A DNA stretch of 15,193 nucleotides from contig CALLZA010000354.1 of assembly GCA_937858165.1 (NCBI GenBank), forward strand, positions 1 through 15,193, written 5' to 3'. The translations under genes and the position numbers were made by a program. This DNA is from an uncultured Ardenticatenia bacterium. Lineage in GTDB: Bacteria; Chloroflexota; Anaerolineae; Promineifilales; Promineifilaceae. The notes beneath the pieces were generated by a model that did not search any database, was not told the origin of the DNA, and was given only the letters and a program-made list of their open reading frames with translations. Below, one piece after another: positions 1-7,097 of this stretch (its first letter is position 1; every line of letters begins with the position of its first letter).

Positions 1-133
1 TTGTGTGTGTGCTACTGTGTCTAGCTCTTCTGAGCTCAGTGCAGTTGTTGTAACCTCATATTGTCTTCGTTGTGTGCTGCTAGTTTCTTCTTATTTGTTT
101 TTTTTCTTTTTTTGTTCTTTTTTTTTTTTTTTG
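1..133. other. Read-through noise beyond the P7 adapter (artefact)
   Basis: This T-rich, low-complexity stretch lies outside the P7 flow-cell sequence. Read outward (reverse complement) it is an A-run followed by disordered A-rich sequence. That is what base callers produce when a read passes the end of a library molecule. It is unlike the GC-rich DNA of the rest of the window, and any reading frame in it should be ignored. Confidence 0.93.
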
Positions 134-199
134 CAAGCAGAAGACGGCATACGAGATCTAGTACGGTCTCGTGGGCTCGGAGATGTGTATAAGAGACAG
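134..199 (+). other. Illumina Nextera P7/i7 adapter plus Tn5 mosaic end (artefact)
   Basis: Positions 134-157 are the P7 flow-cell oligo. Positions 158-165 (CTAGTACG) are an 8-base i7 index, which I recognise as Nextera N702. Positions 166-180 are the Nextera read-2 primer tail, and 181-199 are the 19-bp Tn5 mosaic end AGATGTGTATAAGAGACAG. Native sequence starts at base 200. The mosaic end is library chemistry and not a transposon of the organism. Peptides translated across it (for example GDVYKRQ) are spurious. Confidence 0.98.
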
Positions 200-222
200 C
201 CACTGCGGTAAGTGGTCTCCGT

Positions 223-335
223 CTTCGCGCTCTGTGCGCCCGCTTCGCGCAGAAAGGAGTCCTCGTCGGCCCACGTCGGCCCCTCCGGCACAGGCCTATC
301 CGATATTGGTAGTAACGTCTCTTTGCCTTTGCGCG
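223..335. repeat. Degenerate intergenic repeat fragments
   Basis: Positions 223-238 read CTTCGCGCTCTGTGCG, one mismatch from the unit CTTCGCGCTCTTTGCG found twice at 6456-6490, and CTTCGCGC recurs around 244. Positions 316-325 read CGTCTCTTTG followed by a TTGCGCG tail. This matches, in reverse complement, the GCGCACAAAGAGACG block at 6438-6452. Both places are intergenic, so a dispersed intergenic repeat family is likely. Two loci in one contig do not establish its boundaries. Confidence 0.45.
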
Positions 336-395
336 ACATATCTCTTTACTCGCTCATGGGGGGCGTTGGGGCAGTGGGACGGCAAGCATCTACCC

Positions 396-502
396 TTGAC
401 CAATAACCTTCATAATTCAATTAAGGTATATTAATCATATTGTAAAATGGAGAGAGTGGTTTGTCAACATATTCGCTCATTTACCGCAACTGTGGGTACA
501 AT
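396..502 (+). promoter_or_regulatory. AT-rich candidate promoter region of glgB
   Basis: This AT-rich patch in a GC-rich contig holds several promoter-like hexamers: TTGACC at 396-401, TAAAAT at 443-448 (TTAAGG at 421-426 lies 16 nt upstream) and TACAAT at 497-502. No pair reaches the quality of the other promoters in the window, so the start point is undecided. TACAAT would put the transcript start near 509 and give a leader of about 67 nt before glgB. Confidence 0.35.
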
Positions 503-575
503 CAAGGTGATTCGGCCGCCCATCGCAGCCTTCGCCGAACGCGCCATCCTTGGCATATTGCTGGAGTAGCCAAAC

Positions 576-2774
576 ATGAACAATTCAACTTTGGATCAGG
601 GCGCCATCGACGCGATCGTCGGCGGATACCACGGCGCGCCCTTCGATATTTTGGGACCACACATTGTGGACGGCGCGATGGTGATTCGCGCCTTCAGGCC
701 CGATGCCGAGCGAATTGACGTCGCCATTGGCGCTAAAGAGCCTGCGTCGATGGTTCGCGTCCACGACGCCGGCCTGTTCGAGGCGACACTGACCAGCCAT
801 AAGAAACTGAAACCCTACCAGCTTGCCGTAACCCATCACGGCGGGCAATCACAACTATACGAAGACCCTTACGCCTTTGCACCGACCCTGAGCGACTTCG
901 ACGCCCATCTGATGGCCGAGGGTACCCACCTGCACGTCTATGAACGACTCGGCGCGCATGTGGTCGAGTCGCAAGGCGTGCGCGGCGTGCGCTTTGCCGT
1001 CTGGGCGCCCAATGCCCAGCGCGTCAGCGTCGTTGGCCTGTTCAACCAGTGGGACGGCCGTCGCCACCCGATGTGCTTCCACCCTACCAACGGCATCTGG
1101 GAGTTGTTTATCCCCGGCCTGGGCGAAGGCGCGCTTTACAAGTACGAGATCAAGACCCACTACCAGAACTACATAGTCACCAAGGCGGACCCGGTGGGCT
1201 TCGCCTCCGAAATGCGGCCCAAGAACGCGTCGGTCGTCTGGGACATCGATAAGCACCAGTGGCAGGACGACGCCTGGATGGCTGGGCGCGCCGAGCGGCA
1301 AGGTGTTCGCGCACCTATCAGCATCTATGAACTGCATCTCGGCTCCTGGAGGCGCAAGAACGGCTGGGAGTGGCTTACCTACCGCGACCTGATCGATGAG
1401 CTCATTCCCTACGTCAAGGAGATGGGCTTTACCCACATCGAATTGCTACCCATCGCTGAGCACCCCTACGACGGCTCATGGGGCTACCAGGTGACCGGCT
1501 TCTTCGCTCCCACCAGCCGCTTCGGCACGCCCGACGACTTCATGGCCTTCGTCGATGCCTGTCATCAGGCGGGCATCGGCGTGCTCGTCGACTGGGTTCC
1601 GGCTCACTTCCCCACCGACGAGCACGGGCTGGGCTTTTTCGACGGTACACATCTATACGAACACGCCGACCCGCGCCAGGGACGGCACCCCGACTGGGGC
1701 ACGCTGGTCTTCAACTACGGCCGCAACGAAGTCAGCCAGTTCCTGATTAGCAACGCTGTCTTCTGGCTCGACAAGTACCACATTGACGGCCTGCGCGTGG
1801 ATGCCGTGGCCTCCATGCTCTACCTAGACTTCTCCCGGAAACAGGGCGAATGGGTCGCCAACCGCTATGGCGGCCGCGAGAACCTGGAGGCCGTCGCCTT
1901 CATTCGCCGGTTCAACGAGGCTGTCCACCGCCTCTACCCGTCGACCATCACCATGGCCGAGGAGTCGACATCCTGGCCGGGCGTCACCCGCCCCACGTCG
2001 GAGGGCGGGCTGGGCTTCGACTACAAGTGGAACATGGGCTGGATGCACGACACGCTCCAGTACTTCAAAAATGAACCTGTCTACCGCGCCTACCACCATG
2101 GCACGCTGACCTTCTCCCTCCTCTACGCCTTCAGCGAGAAGTTCCTGCTGCCGCTGTCGCACGACGAGGTCGTTCACCTAAAGCGCAGCATGCTCGACAA
2201 GATGCCCGGTGACGTCTGGCAGCGCTTTGCCAACTTGCGGTTGCTCTACGCCTACCAGTGGAGCCACCCCGGCAAGAAGCTACTGTTCATGGGCAGCGAG
2301 TTTGGCCAGTGGCGCGAATGGAACGAGGCCAGCAACCTCGACTGGTACGTGTTGGGCCACGATCCCAAGCACGGCCAACTGCGCGACAGTCTGCGCCGTC
2401 TGAACGAGCTGTACGTCAATGAGGCGGCGCTGCATGAAGAGGAGTACTCGTGGGACGGGTTCCAGTGGATCGACCTCCACGACTACGAGCGCAGCATCCT
2501 CGGCTATGCGCGGCGTGCGCCATCGACGAACGAGACGCTGCTGGTCGTGCTGAACTTCACCCCCGTGCCGCGCCACGGCTATCGGCTGGGGGTGCCTGCG
2601 TCGGGCGTCTACCAAGAGGTCTTCAACAGCGACGCGACTCAGTATGGCGGCAGCGGCGTGACCAACGAGCCGCGGCCGAGCCAGGACGTCCCCTGGCATG
2701 GCCAGCCATACTCGATCGAGTTCATCCTGCCGCCGCTGGGGGCGGTTTTCCTGAAGCGAATGGGCAATGAGTGA
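576..2774 (+). CDS. glgB: 1,4-alpha-glucan branching enzyme (GH13, CBM48)
   Basis: GlgB makes alpha-1,6 branches in glycogen by cleaving an alpha-1,4 chain and transferring the piece to a C6 hydroxyl, in the cytoplasm. The protein has 732 residues, close to E. coli GlgB, with the same plan: an N-terminal beta domain (about 10-110), a CBM48 module (about 120-220, including [15 protein letters not shown]), a GH13 barrel (about 250-620) and a C-terminal beta-sandwich. All GH13 regions are intact: DWVPAHF; GLRVDAV with nucleophile D409; TMAEEST with acid/base E462; LSHDEVVH with D530. The spacings of 53 and 121 residues equal those of E. coli D405/E458/D526. The start is ATG 576, with GGAG 9 nt upstream. 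The gene overlaps manA by 8 nt, so the two are probably co-translated. Confidence 0.97.
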   Translation: MNNSTLDQGAIDAIVGGYHGAPFDILGPHIVDGAMVIRAFRPDAERIDVAIGAKEPASMVRVHDAGLFEATLTSHKKLKPYQLAVTHHGGQSQLYEDPYAFAPTLSDFDAHLMAEGTHLHVYERLGAHVVESQGVRGVRFAVWAPNAQRVSVVGLFNQWDGRRHPMCFHPTNGIWELFIPGLGEGALYKYEIKTHYQNYIVTKADPVGFASEMRPKNASVVWDIDKHQWQDDAWMAGRAERQGVRAPISIYELHLGSWRRKNGWEWLTYRDLIDELIPYVKEMGFTHIELLPIAEHPYDGSWGYQVTGFFAPTSRFGTPDDFMAFVDACHQAGIGVLVDWVPAHFPTDEHGLGFFDGTHLYEHADPRQGRHPDWGTLVFNYGRNEVSQFLISNAVFWLDKYHIDGLRVDAVASMLYLDFSRKQGEWVANRYGGRENLEAVAFIRRFNEAVHRLYPSTITMAEESTSWPGVTRPTSEGGLGFDYKWNMGWMHDTLQYFKNEPVYRAYHHGTLTFSLLYAFSEKFLLPLSHDEVVHLKRSMLDKMPGDVWQRFANLRLLYAYQWSHPGKKLLFMGSEFGQWREWNEASNLDWYVLGHDPKHGQLRDSLRRLNELYVNEAALHEEEYSWDGFQWIDLHDYERSILGYARRAPSTNETLLVVLNFTPVPRHGYRLGVPASGVYQEVFNSDATQYGGSGVTNEPRPSQDVPWHGQPYSIEFILPPLGAVFLKRMGNE

Positions 2775-3759
2775 CCGGTCAGCCATCTACCCGCTGCTCT
2801 TTGAGCCAGTGCTGAAGTCATACATTTGGGGTGGACGGACGCTGGCTGAACGGCTGGGACGCGCCCTGCCCGTCGGAAACGTGGCCGAAAGTTGGGAGAT
2901 CGCCGCGCACGAGGACGGCGCGAGCATCGTCAGCAACGGCCGCTTTGCCGGCCAATCGCTAACCGCCGTCCACACCACCTTGGGTCTTGACCTCATCGGC
3001 ACCAACAGCGCCTGGGCGCAGGCCCGCGGCAAGTTCCCTCTGTTGGTGAAGCTGCTCGACGCCCACGACAAGCTGTCGGTGCAAGTGCATCCCAATGACG
3101 AGTACGCTCTGGCGCACGAAGGCAACGAGCTGGGTAAGACGGAGATGTGGGTTGTGCTGCATGCCGAACCGGGCGCGCAGGTCATCCTGGGCGTGCGCGC
3201 CGGCACAACGGCGGCCGACTTCCGCCAGGCCATCGCCGCCGGCACACTGGAAAGGCATCTCCACACCGTACCGATCGCGCCGGGCGACTTCGTGTGCGTG
3301 CCCAGCGGCACGCTTCATGCCATTCTGGGCGGTGCGCTCATCGCTGAGGTGCAACAGAACTCGAACACAACCTACCGCGTCTACGACTGGAACCGAACGC
3401 AGGACGGCCGCGGTCGCACACTCCACGTCGAGAAGGCGCTGGACGTGATTAACTTCGCCCAGGTGGAACCGGGCCTGGTTCCACCGCAGTTGGTGAGCGA
3501 GCGTGACGGCATCCGACGGTGGCTGCTCTGCCGCAACCGCTACTTCACCACCGAGCGCATCGAGCTGTCCCCAGGCACGGTCTATCAGGGTGCGTGCGAC
3601 GGCCGCACGCTAGAGATCTGGGGCGTCATCGACGGTCGGGCCGGCGTGGCCGGCCTGCCACTAGCAGCCGTGCAGTTTACACTTCTGCCGGCCGCGCTCG
3701 GCACGTTTGACGTAACCACCCGCGAGGGCGCGGTCTGTCTGCGCTGCTACGTCGAGTAG
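2767..3759 (+). CDS. manA: Mannose-6-phosphate isomerase, class I (cupin, zinc)
   Basis: ManA interconverts fructose-6-phosphate and mannose-6-phosphate in the cytoplasm. It feeds GDP-mannose synthesis or lets mannose enter glycolysis. The 330-residue length matches the short Bacillus-type class I enzymes rather than the roughly 390-residue enterobacterial form. The zinc-ligand pattern is complete: Q106 and H108 in QVHPND, E126 in KTEMW, and H184 in GTLHA. Other family blocks are [10 protein letters not shown] near residue 40 and [10 protein letters not shown] near residue 95. ATG 2767 lies inside the end of glgB (ATGAGTGA overlap), which implies coupling. Mannose supply could serve the glycosyltransferases further along, but that link is inferred. 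A promoter for rpsT follows only a few bases after the stop. Confidence 0.93.
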   Translation: MSDRSAIYPLLFEPVLKSYIWGGRTLAERLGRALPVGNVAESWEIAAHEDGASIVSNGRFAGQSLTAVHTTLGLDLIGTNSAWAQARGKFPLLVKLLDAHDKLSVQVHPNDEYALAHEGNELGKTEMWVVLHAEPGAQVILGVRAGTTAADFRQAIAAGTLERHLHTVPIAPGDFVCVPSGTLHAILGGALIAEVQQNSNTTYRVYDWNRTQDGRGRTLHVEKALDVINFAQVEPGLVPPQLVSERDGIRRWLLCRNRYFTTERIELSPGTVYQGACDGRTLEIWGVIDGRAGVAGLPLAAVQFTLLPAALGTFDVTTREGAVCLRCYVE

Positions 3760-3764
3760 GCAAT

Positions 3765-3793
3765 TTGCCTAGTCGCCCACCCCATGCTATACT
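3765..3793 (+). promoter_or_regulatory. Sigma-70-type promoter of rpsT
   Basis: The -35 box is TTGCCT (3765-3770), followed by a 17-nt spacer and the -10 box TATACT (3788-3793). A TGC directly before the -10 gives an extended -10 motif. Transcription should start near 3800 and give a leader of about 52 nt. The promoter begins 5 bases after the manA stop, so rpsT is its own unit. Confidence 0.8.
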
Positions 3794-3808
3794 TCCCCCG
3801 CTCTCACG

Positions 3809-3844
3809 CCTCCAATCAGAGACGATTGAGGTAATCGACGGAGG
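3809..3844 (+). promoter_or_regulatory. rpsT leader with possible Shine-Dalgarno sequestration
   Basis: CCTCC at 3809-3813 is exactly complementary to the rpsT ribosome site GGAGG at 3840-3844. Between them CGATT (3823-3827) and AATCG (3833-3837) form a 5-bp hairpin with loop GAGGT. The leader could therefore fold so that the ribosome site is hidden. The pairings are visible in the sequence. A regulatory role is inferred, and 5-bp pairing can arise by chance in GC-rich DNA. Confidence 0.4.
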
Positions 3845-3851
3845 ATTTGAA

Positions 3852-4133
3852 TTGGCTAATACGGAATCTGCAAAGAAGCGCATCAGACAGACGGAGAAGC
3901 GCACCGAGCGCAACCGCCACTACCGGGCCGCGGCCCGCACCCACGTCAAGAAAGTGCGGCGTCTGATCGCTGAGAACAAGTTGGACGAGGCGGAAGCGGC
4001 GGCGCGGGAAGCCTACTCGACGCTTGACAAGGCCGGCGCTAAGAACGTCGTCCATCCGCGCAACGCTGCCCGGCGTAAGGGTCGCCTCATGGCCGCCCTG
4101 GCCGATGCCCGCGCTGCGTCGTCGAGCAAGTAA
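3852..4133 (+). CDS. rpsT: 30S ribosomal protein S20
   Basis: S20 is a primary-binding protein of the small subunit that contacts 16S rRNA. The 93-residue product is highly basic and helical, with the family N-terminus MANTESAKKRIRQTEKR and the block HPRNAARRKGRLM near residue 70. The start is TTG 3852, because GGAGG (3840-3844) sits 7 nt upstream and the family N-terminus follows it directly. No ATG or GTG lies in a suitable place. E. coli rpsT also starts with UUG, where that codon takes part in S20 autoregulation. The same may hold here. The gene has its own promoter and terminator. Confidence 0.96.
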   Translation: MANTESAKKRIRQTEKRTERNRHYRAAARTHVKKVRRLIAENKLDEAEAAAREAYSTLDKAGAKNVVHPRNAARRKGRLMAALADARAASSSK

Positions 4134-4168
4134 ACGCGCCAGCGAGCGCATTGACTGGTATTTGACCG

Positions 4169-4197
4169 AGCACCATCGGCAACGATGGTGCTTTTTT
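4169..4197 (+). terminator. Intrinsic terminator of rpsT
   Basis: A perfect 10-bp stem, AGCACCATCG (4169-4178) with CGATGGTGCT (4183-4192), closes on a GCAA tetraloop. A run of six T follows (4192-4197). The A-rich flank needed for activity in the other direction is missing, so it should act only on the plus strand. It protects the convergent response-regulator gene from rpsT read-through. Confidence 0.93.
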
Positions 4198-4221
4198 GCG
4201 TTTCCGCAACGGGGTGTCGTT

Positions 4222-4923
4222 CTAAGCGGGGTCGTCGTTGGGCGCGGGGATCGACAGCATGTACCCTTTGCCGCGGACAGTCTTCAGCAGTTGGGGGCGG
4301 CTAGGGTCGCTTTCGATGCACTCGCGCACCCAGCGAACGTGGACGTCCAGCGTACGCGTGTCGCCAACGAAATCGGTCTGCCAGACGGTCTGCATCAGAT
4401 GTCGGCGGGTCAGGAGCGTGCCCGGCTGGCGGACGAACGATTCCAGCAGCAGGGCAAGTTTCGGCGTCAGAATGAACTCCCCCTTGCCGGCCACGCCCAC
4501 GGAACGCTTGCTGCGGAAGAGGGTGATGCTGCCATAGCGGACGATCTCTTCGCGGCTGCTGTCGGCCGGCAACAGCGCGCGCGTCCGGTTGAGGAGCTTG
4601 CGCGCCGAATAAGGACGCTCTAGATAAACGTCGGCCCCGGCGCTGCGGTCTTCATCTTCGCCGCTGGCCCGGCTGTGGATAATTGGGATTAGCTCGGCCG
4701 AGCGACGCAGCCGCCGGCAGTTGCGAACGCCGTTCGAGCGCATGGTAGACGCGTCAAACACAATCAGATCCGGAGTGCGGGCCTGGGCTTGCAGCCAGTC
4801 CAACGCTTCGGCGCCGGTGTAGACAACCATTACTTCATAGCCGGGTTTCAGGAGCATGGGCCGCAAGGAATCGCGACCGGCATTGTGTCCCTCCACCAGC
4901 AAGACGAGCGGACTCGAAGGCAT
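4222..4923 (-). CDS. OmpR/PhoB-type response regulator with degenerate receiver
   Basis: The product is a DNA-binding regulator of 233 residues: an N-terminal receiver (about 5-115) and a C-terminal winged helix (about 125-225). The DNA-binding half looks intact, with recognition-helix sequence TRTLDVHVRWVRECIE and the wing LLKTVRGKGYML. The receiver keeps the phospho-acceptor Asp (D57, in IVFDAS). The acidic pair reads E-G-H (E11, G12) instead of E-D, the switch Thr position is Arg/Ser (around 84-85), and the conserved Lys before Pro is Arg103. Phosphorylation may be weak or absent. ATG 4923 is chosen because AGGAG lies 5 nt upstream. A GTG two codons earlier overlaps that site. No histidine kinase is adjacent. 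Confidence 0.88.
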   Translation of the reverse strand: MPSSPLVLLVEGHNAGRDSLRPMLLKPGYEVMVVYTGAEALDWLQAQARTPDLIVFDASTMRSNGVRNCRRLRRSAELIPIIHSRASGEDEDRSAGADVYLERPYSARKLLNRTRALLPADSSREEIVRYGSITLFRSKRSVGVAGKGEFILTPKLALLLESFVRQPGTLLTRRHLMQTVWQTDFVGDTRTLDVHVRWVRECIESDPSRPQLLKTVRGKGYMLSIPAPNDDPA

Positions 4924-4955
4924 CTTCACTCCTGTTCCCTCTACAGGCAGACGCG

Positions 4956-4983
4956 ATTATAAACCCTCGCCCGCGTGAGGCAA
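4956..4983 (-). promoter_or_regulatory. Promoter of the response-regulator gene
   Basis: On the minus strand TTGCCT (4983 to 4978) is followed by a 16-nt spacer and a perfect TATAAT (4961 to 4956). Transcription should start near 4949 and give a leader of about 26 nt that includes the AGGAG ribosome site. Confidence 0.8.
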
Positions 4984-5016
4984 CCCAATTCCAACGCCAT
5001 TTTCACTCAATTCTGC

Positions 5017-5045
5017 TTGCGACGGGCGGACGGGGCCGTTATTAT
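5017..5045 (+). promoter_or_regulatory. Promoter of the O-antigen ligase-like gene
   Basis: TTGCGA (5017-5022), a 17-nt spacer and TATTAT (5040-5045) predict a start near 5052. That leaves a leader of about 17 nt with only a weak AGG as ribosome site. It is divergent from the response-regulator promoter; the two -35 boxes are about 33 bp apart. Confidence 0.65.
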
Positions 5046-5068
5046 GGTCATGATCGCGACAGGTCACG

Positions 5069-6418
5069 ATGCTGATGCGTAATATCGCCCAGAAACTCCT
5101 TCAGTGGGAATGGTTTCTCCTCGTGCTGCTCATACCAGTGACGCTCTTGCCGTTTGGCGCGGCCAGTGTGGGGCTGCTGCTGATCCCGCTGCTGTGGCTG
5201 GTGCGCAAGGCGGCCACCGGGCGCTGGATCACCCCCACACCTTACGACCTAGCCATCTGGCTGCTGCTGGCGATGGTCGGCATCAGTTTTGCAATGGTGT
5301 TCGATCCCCTGGTCAGTGGGCCGAAGATCGCCGGCATCCTATTGGGCATCGGTCTGTTCTACGCCACCGCGGCCGCCGGCCGCCGCGATCAGGGGCTATG
5401 GCCCATCGTCGGCTTTGTGCTGCTGACCGGAACACTGATGGCCGGGGTGGGTCTGGTCGGTGCGGAGTGGCAGCCGCCATTCGCCTTCCTCAACCAGGCG
5501 CGCGCCTGGCTGCCGCTGGCCAGCGGCATTCCCGGCACAGTGGGCGGCATCGTCAACGCCAATGAGTTGGCCGGCACCCTGAGCTGGGTCTTGCCGCTCA
5601 TGCTGGGCTGTCTCCTGGCCGGACTACGCCGGACTACGCCTGCCCGCTTGCTGGTAATGACGCCGCTGCTGGCGGCTTTCCTTTTCACCGGCTTCATCTT
5701 CGTGGCGACGTTGTCGCGCGGCGGGATGCTGGCTGTTGCCCTGGGTCTGCTGCTGGTCGTGACCCTCGTTTTGCCGCCTCGCTGGCGTCTGGTGCTGGGA
5801 ATCGGGCTAGCGGTCGGCCTATTTGCCCTAGGGGCCTATGCCGGTAGCCGCTTGGACCAGAACCTCGTTGGCGACGCCGTAGGTCTTAGTGGTCGGCTGG
5901 AGATCTGGTCGCGGGCTTTGCTGGGCATTGCCGACTTCCCGTTGACGGGCATGGGTGTTAATGGCTTCCGCCGGGTTGTCCACGCCCTTTACCCCCTCTA
6001 CAGCATCTCGGCCGACGTCGATCTGGGGCATGCCCATAACCATCTGCTGCAAACGGCGCTCGACCTGGGGCTGCCTGGCTTGGTCAGCTACGTGGCTATT
6101 TGGTGGATTAGTGCAGGCTTGTTGTGGAACACTTACCGCCGGCTACAGCGTCGTGATGCCGCGCACCATCCTTATCACGGCCTGGTGGCCGGGCTGGCCG
6201 GCTCGCTGCTGGCCGGTTGGGTCTTCGGCATCTTTGATACGGTGGCCCTTGGCGCGCGGCCGGGGTTCCTGTGGTGGTTGCTGCTGGGGCTGACGGCCGG
6301 TCTTCACTACGCCGTCGTCTACTCCGGCCAATCACTACGCCACGGCCGGCGTCACCGCGCCCCTCAGACAACCAGGCCGCCCCTGACCGCCCCCGCCGAC
6401 AGCCGGCCGAGCCAGTGA
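5069..6418 (+). CDS. O-antigen ligase/polymerase-like membrane protein (Wzy_C family)
   Basis: Members of this family sit in the inner membrane and join or polymerise lipid-linked glycans (O-antigen ligase WaaL, polymerase Wzy, and related enzymes). The 449-residue product is very hydrophobic, with about 10-12 predicted membrane segments from residue 12 to about 425 and a polar, Arg/Pro-rich tail. Family marks are SRGG at 216-219; a long extracytoplasmic loop containing RLEIWSRAL and DFPLTGMGVNGF; and HAHNHLLQ with H321/H323, matching the loop histidine region of WaaL. In a Chloroflexota host, which lacks classical LPS, the acceptor would more likely be another surface glycan or glycoprotein. 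The exact reaction cannot be told from sequence. It has its own promoter and is transcribed alone. Confidence 0.82.
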   Translation: MLMRNIAQKLLQWEWFLLVLLIPVTLLPFGAASVGLLLIPLLWLVRKAATGRWITPTPYDLAIWLLLAMVGISFAMVFDPLVSGPKIAGILLGIGLFYATAAAGRRDQGLWPIVGFVLLTGTLMAGVGLVGAEWQPPFAFLNQARAWLPLASGIPGTVGGIVNANELAGTLSWVLPLMLGCLLAGLRRTTPARLLVMTPLLAAFLFTGFIFVATLSRGGMLAVALGLLLVVTLVLPPRWRLVLGIGLAVGLFALGAYAGSRLDQNLVGDAVGLSGRLEIWSRALLGIADFPLTGMGVNGFRRVVHALYPLYSISADVDLGHAHNHLLQTALDLGLPGLVSYVAIWWISAGLLWNTYRRLQRRDAAHHPYHGLVAGLAGSLLAGWVFGIFDTVALGARPGFLWWLLLGLTAGLHYAVVYSGQSLRHGRRHRAPQTTRPPLTAPADSRPSQ

Positions 6419-6437
6419 AGAAGATCTCAGGCAAATA

Positions 6438-6490
6438 GCGCACAAAGAGACGTTTCTTCGCGCTCTTTGCGTCCTTCGCGCTCTTTGCGT
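6438..6490. repeat. Intergenic direct and inverted repeat
   Basis: Two exact copies of CTTCGCGCTCTTTGCGT lie at 6456-6472 and 6474-6490, a period of 18 bp. Just before them GCGCACAAAGAGACG (6438-6452) contains CAAAGAG, which is inverted relative to the CTCTTTG of each copy. One 7-bp hairpin with either copy is therefore possible. There is no following T-run, so this is not a clear terminator. Related fragments occur at 223-335. I know similar CGCGAAG/GCAAAGA repeats from intergenic regions of environmental bacteria; their function is unknown to me. Confidence 0.7.
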
Positions 6491-6526
6491 GAGGTCTTCT
6501 TCTCGCTCTGCAATGTCCCCCACTGC

Positions 6527-6555
6527 TTGCAACTTCCCGCCAGACAGCATATAAT
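6527..6555 (+). promoter_or_regulatory. Promoter of tRNA-Gly
   Basis: TTGCAA (6527-6532), a 17-nt spacer and a perfect TATAAT (6550-6555) predict a start near 6562, six bases before the mature tRNA 5' end at 6568. This is one of the best promoters in the window, as expected for a stable RNA. Confidence 0.88.
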
Positions 6556-6567
6556 GCCTGTCAGTAA

Positions 6568-6638
6568 GCGGCATTGGTGAAGTGGTATCACAGCAGCTTC
6601 CCAAGCTGTTATCACGGGTTCGAATCCCGTATGCCGCT
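6568..6638 (+). tRNA. tRNA-Gly (anticodon CCC)
   Basis: A complete cloverleaf of 71 nt. The acceptor GCGGCAT (6568-6574) pairs fully with ATGCCGC (6631-6637). The D stem is GTGA/TCAC, and the anticodon stem GCAGC/GCTGT (6593-6597, 6605-6609) encloses loop TTCCCAA with anticodon CCC at 6600-6602, reading GGG. The T arm is ACGGG-TTCGAAT-CCCGT. The discriminator is T6638 and CCA is not encoded. The last 27 nt are antisense to the 3' end of fhaB. Confidence 0.97.
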
Positions 6639-7097
6639 CTCGTTCTCCCCCTCGCCTCGCCCCGGCAGCTCCAACTTCAACTGCACGCCGCCAATCGTCA
6701 GCACGTCGCCGGCCGAAATCACAGTCGGGTCGGTCAATGGCGCGTCGTTGAGCACCGTCCCGTTGCGGCTGCCCAGGTCTTCCAGCCACCATTGCGAATC
6801 CCGCCACGCCAGCAAGGCGTGTTCGCCGGAGACGTACCCTTCGTTGAGGACGATGGTGTTGCGGCTGTTGCGGCCGAGCGTTGTAATCGGCGCGAGTTCG
6901 TAGCGCGTGTCGAGCGGCGGCCGATCGCCCGTGTTGGCGATGACGCGCAGTGCCCCCAGACTCGGCCCCTGCCCGCTCATCGCCCGCCGCGTGGCGCGCA
7001 AGTCTTGCCGCAGATACCAGCCGACGGCGGCGAAGAACGCCAGCAGCAGTACCGCGCTGATGATCCGCAACGTGAATAGCAAAACGGGCGTGGTCAT
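6612..7097 (-). CDS. fhaB: FHA-domain membrane protein, FhaB-like
   Basis: The protein has 161 residues, with one N-terminal membrane helix (about 5-28) and a cytoplasmic FHA domain (about 62-135). FHA domains bind phosphothreonine. In Actinobacteria FhaB (FipA) works with Ser/Thr kinases in cell-envelope assembly. Visible FHA marks are TLGRNSRN, SGEH in place of the usual SRxH, and LGSRNGTVLN. The start ATG 7097 overlaps the fhaA stop by 4 nt (ATGA), so translation is coupled. The last nine residues (ESGIRDSNP and neighbours) are encoded across the tRNA-Gly T arm on the opposite strand, and the TGA stop lies inside the tRNA gene. No kinase is present in the window. The symbol is given by similarity of architecture. 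Confidence 0.85.
   Translation of the reverse strand: MTTPVLLFTLRIISAVLLLAFFAAVGWYLRQDLRATRRAMSGQGPSLGALRVIANTGDRPPLDTRYELAPITTLGRNSRNTIVLNEGYVSGEHALLAWRDSQWWLEDLGSRNGTVLNDAPLTDPTVISAGDVLTIGGVQLKLELPGRGEGENESGIRDSNP

Larger units (their letters stand above)
200..575. other. Non-coding stretch upstream of glgB
   Basis: These 376 bases of native DNA contain no convincing gene. The left part (about 223-335) carries fragments resembling the repeat found again at 6438-6490. From about 396 to 450 the sequence becomes strikingly AT-rich compared with the rest of the contig, and this looks like the glgB upstream control region. A minus-strand frame opens at ATG 339 and runs off into the adapter. It could be the start of a divergent gene, but its only support is an open frame across the repeat fragments. 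Confidence 0.6.

Noticed and set aside
181..199. Tn5 inside/outside-end-like 19-mer as a mobile element
   Set aside because: It is flanked by P7 and index sequence, so it is library adapter and not a transposon end.
200..339. Minus-strand open frame from ATG 339 running into the left adapter (MSRKGKETLL...)
   Set aside because: It could be the start of a divergent gene, but it overlaps the repeat fragments, has only a weak ribosome site and is cut after about 47 codons. There is not enough to call it.
5621..5640. Tandem GGACTACGCC x2 inside the O-antigen ligase-like gene
   Set aside because: Two 10-bp copies could in principle slip and shift the frame, but two copies are too few to suggest phase variation and the frame is intact.
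6438..6490. Rho-independent terminator for the O-antigen ligase-like gene
   Set aside because: The hairpin is only 7 bp plus a bulged extension and is not followed by a T-run; the bases fit a repeat better.
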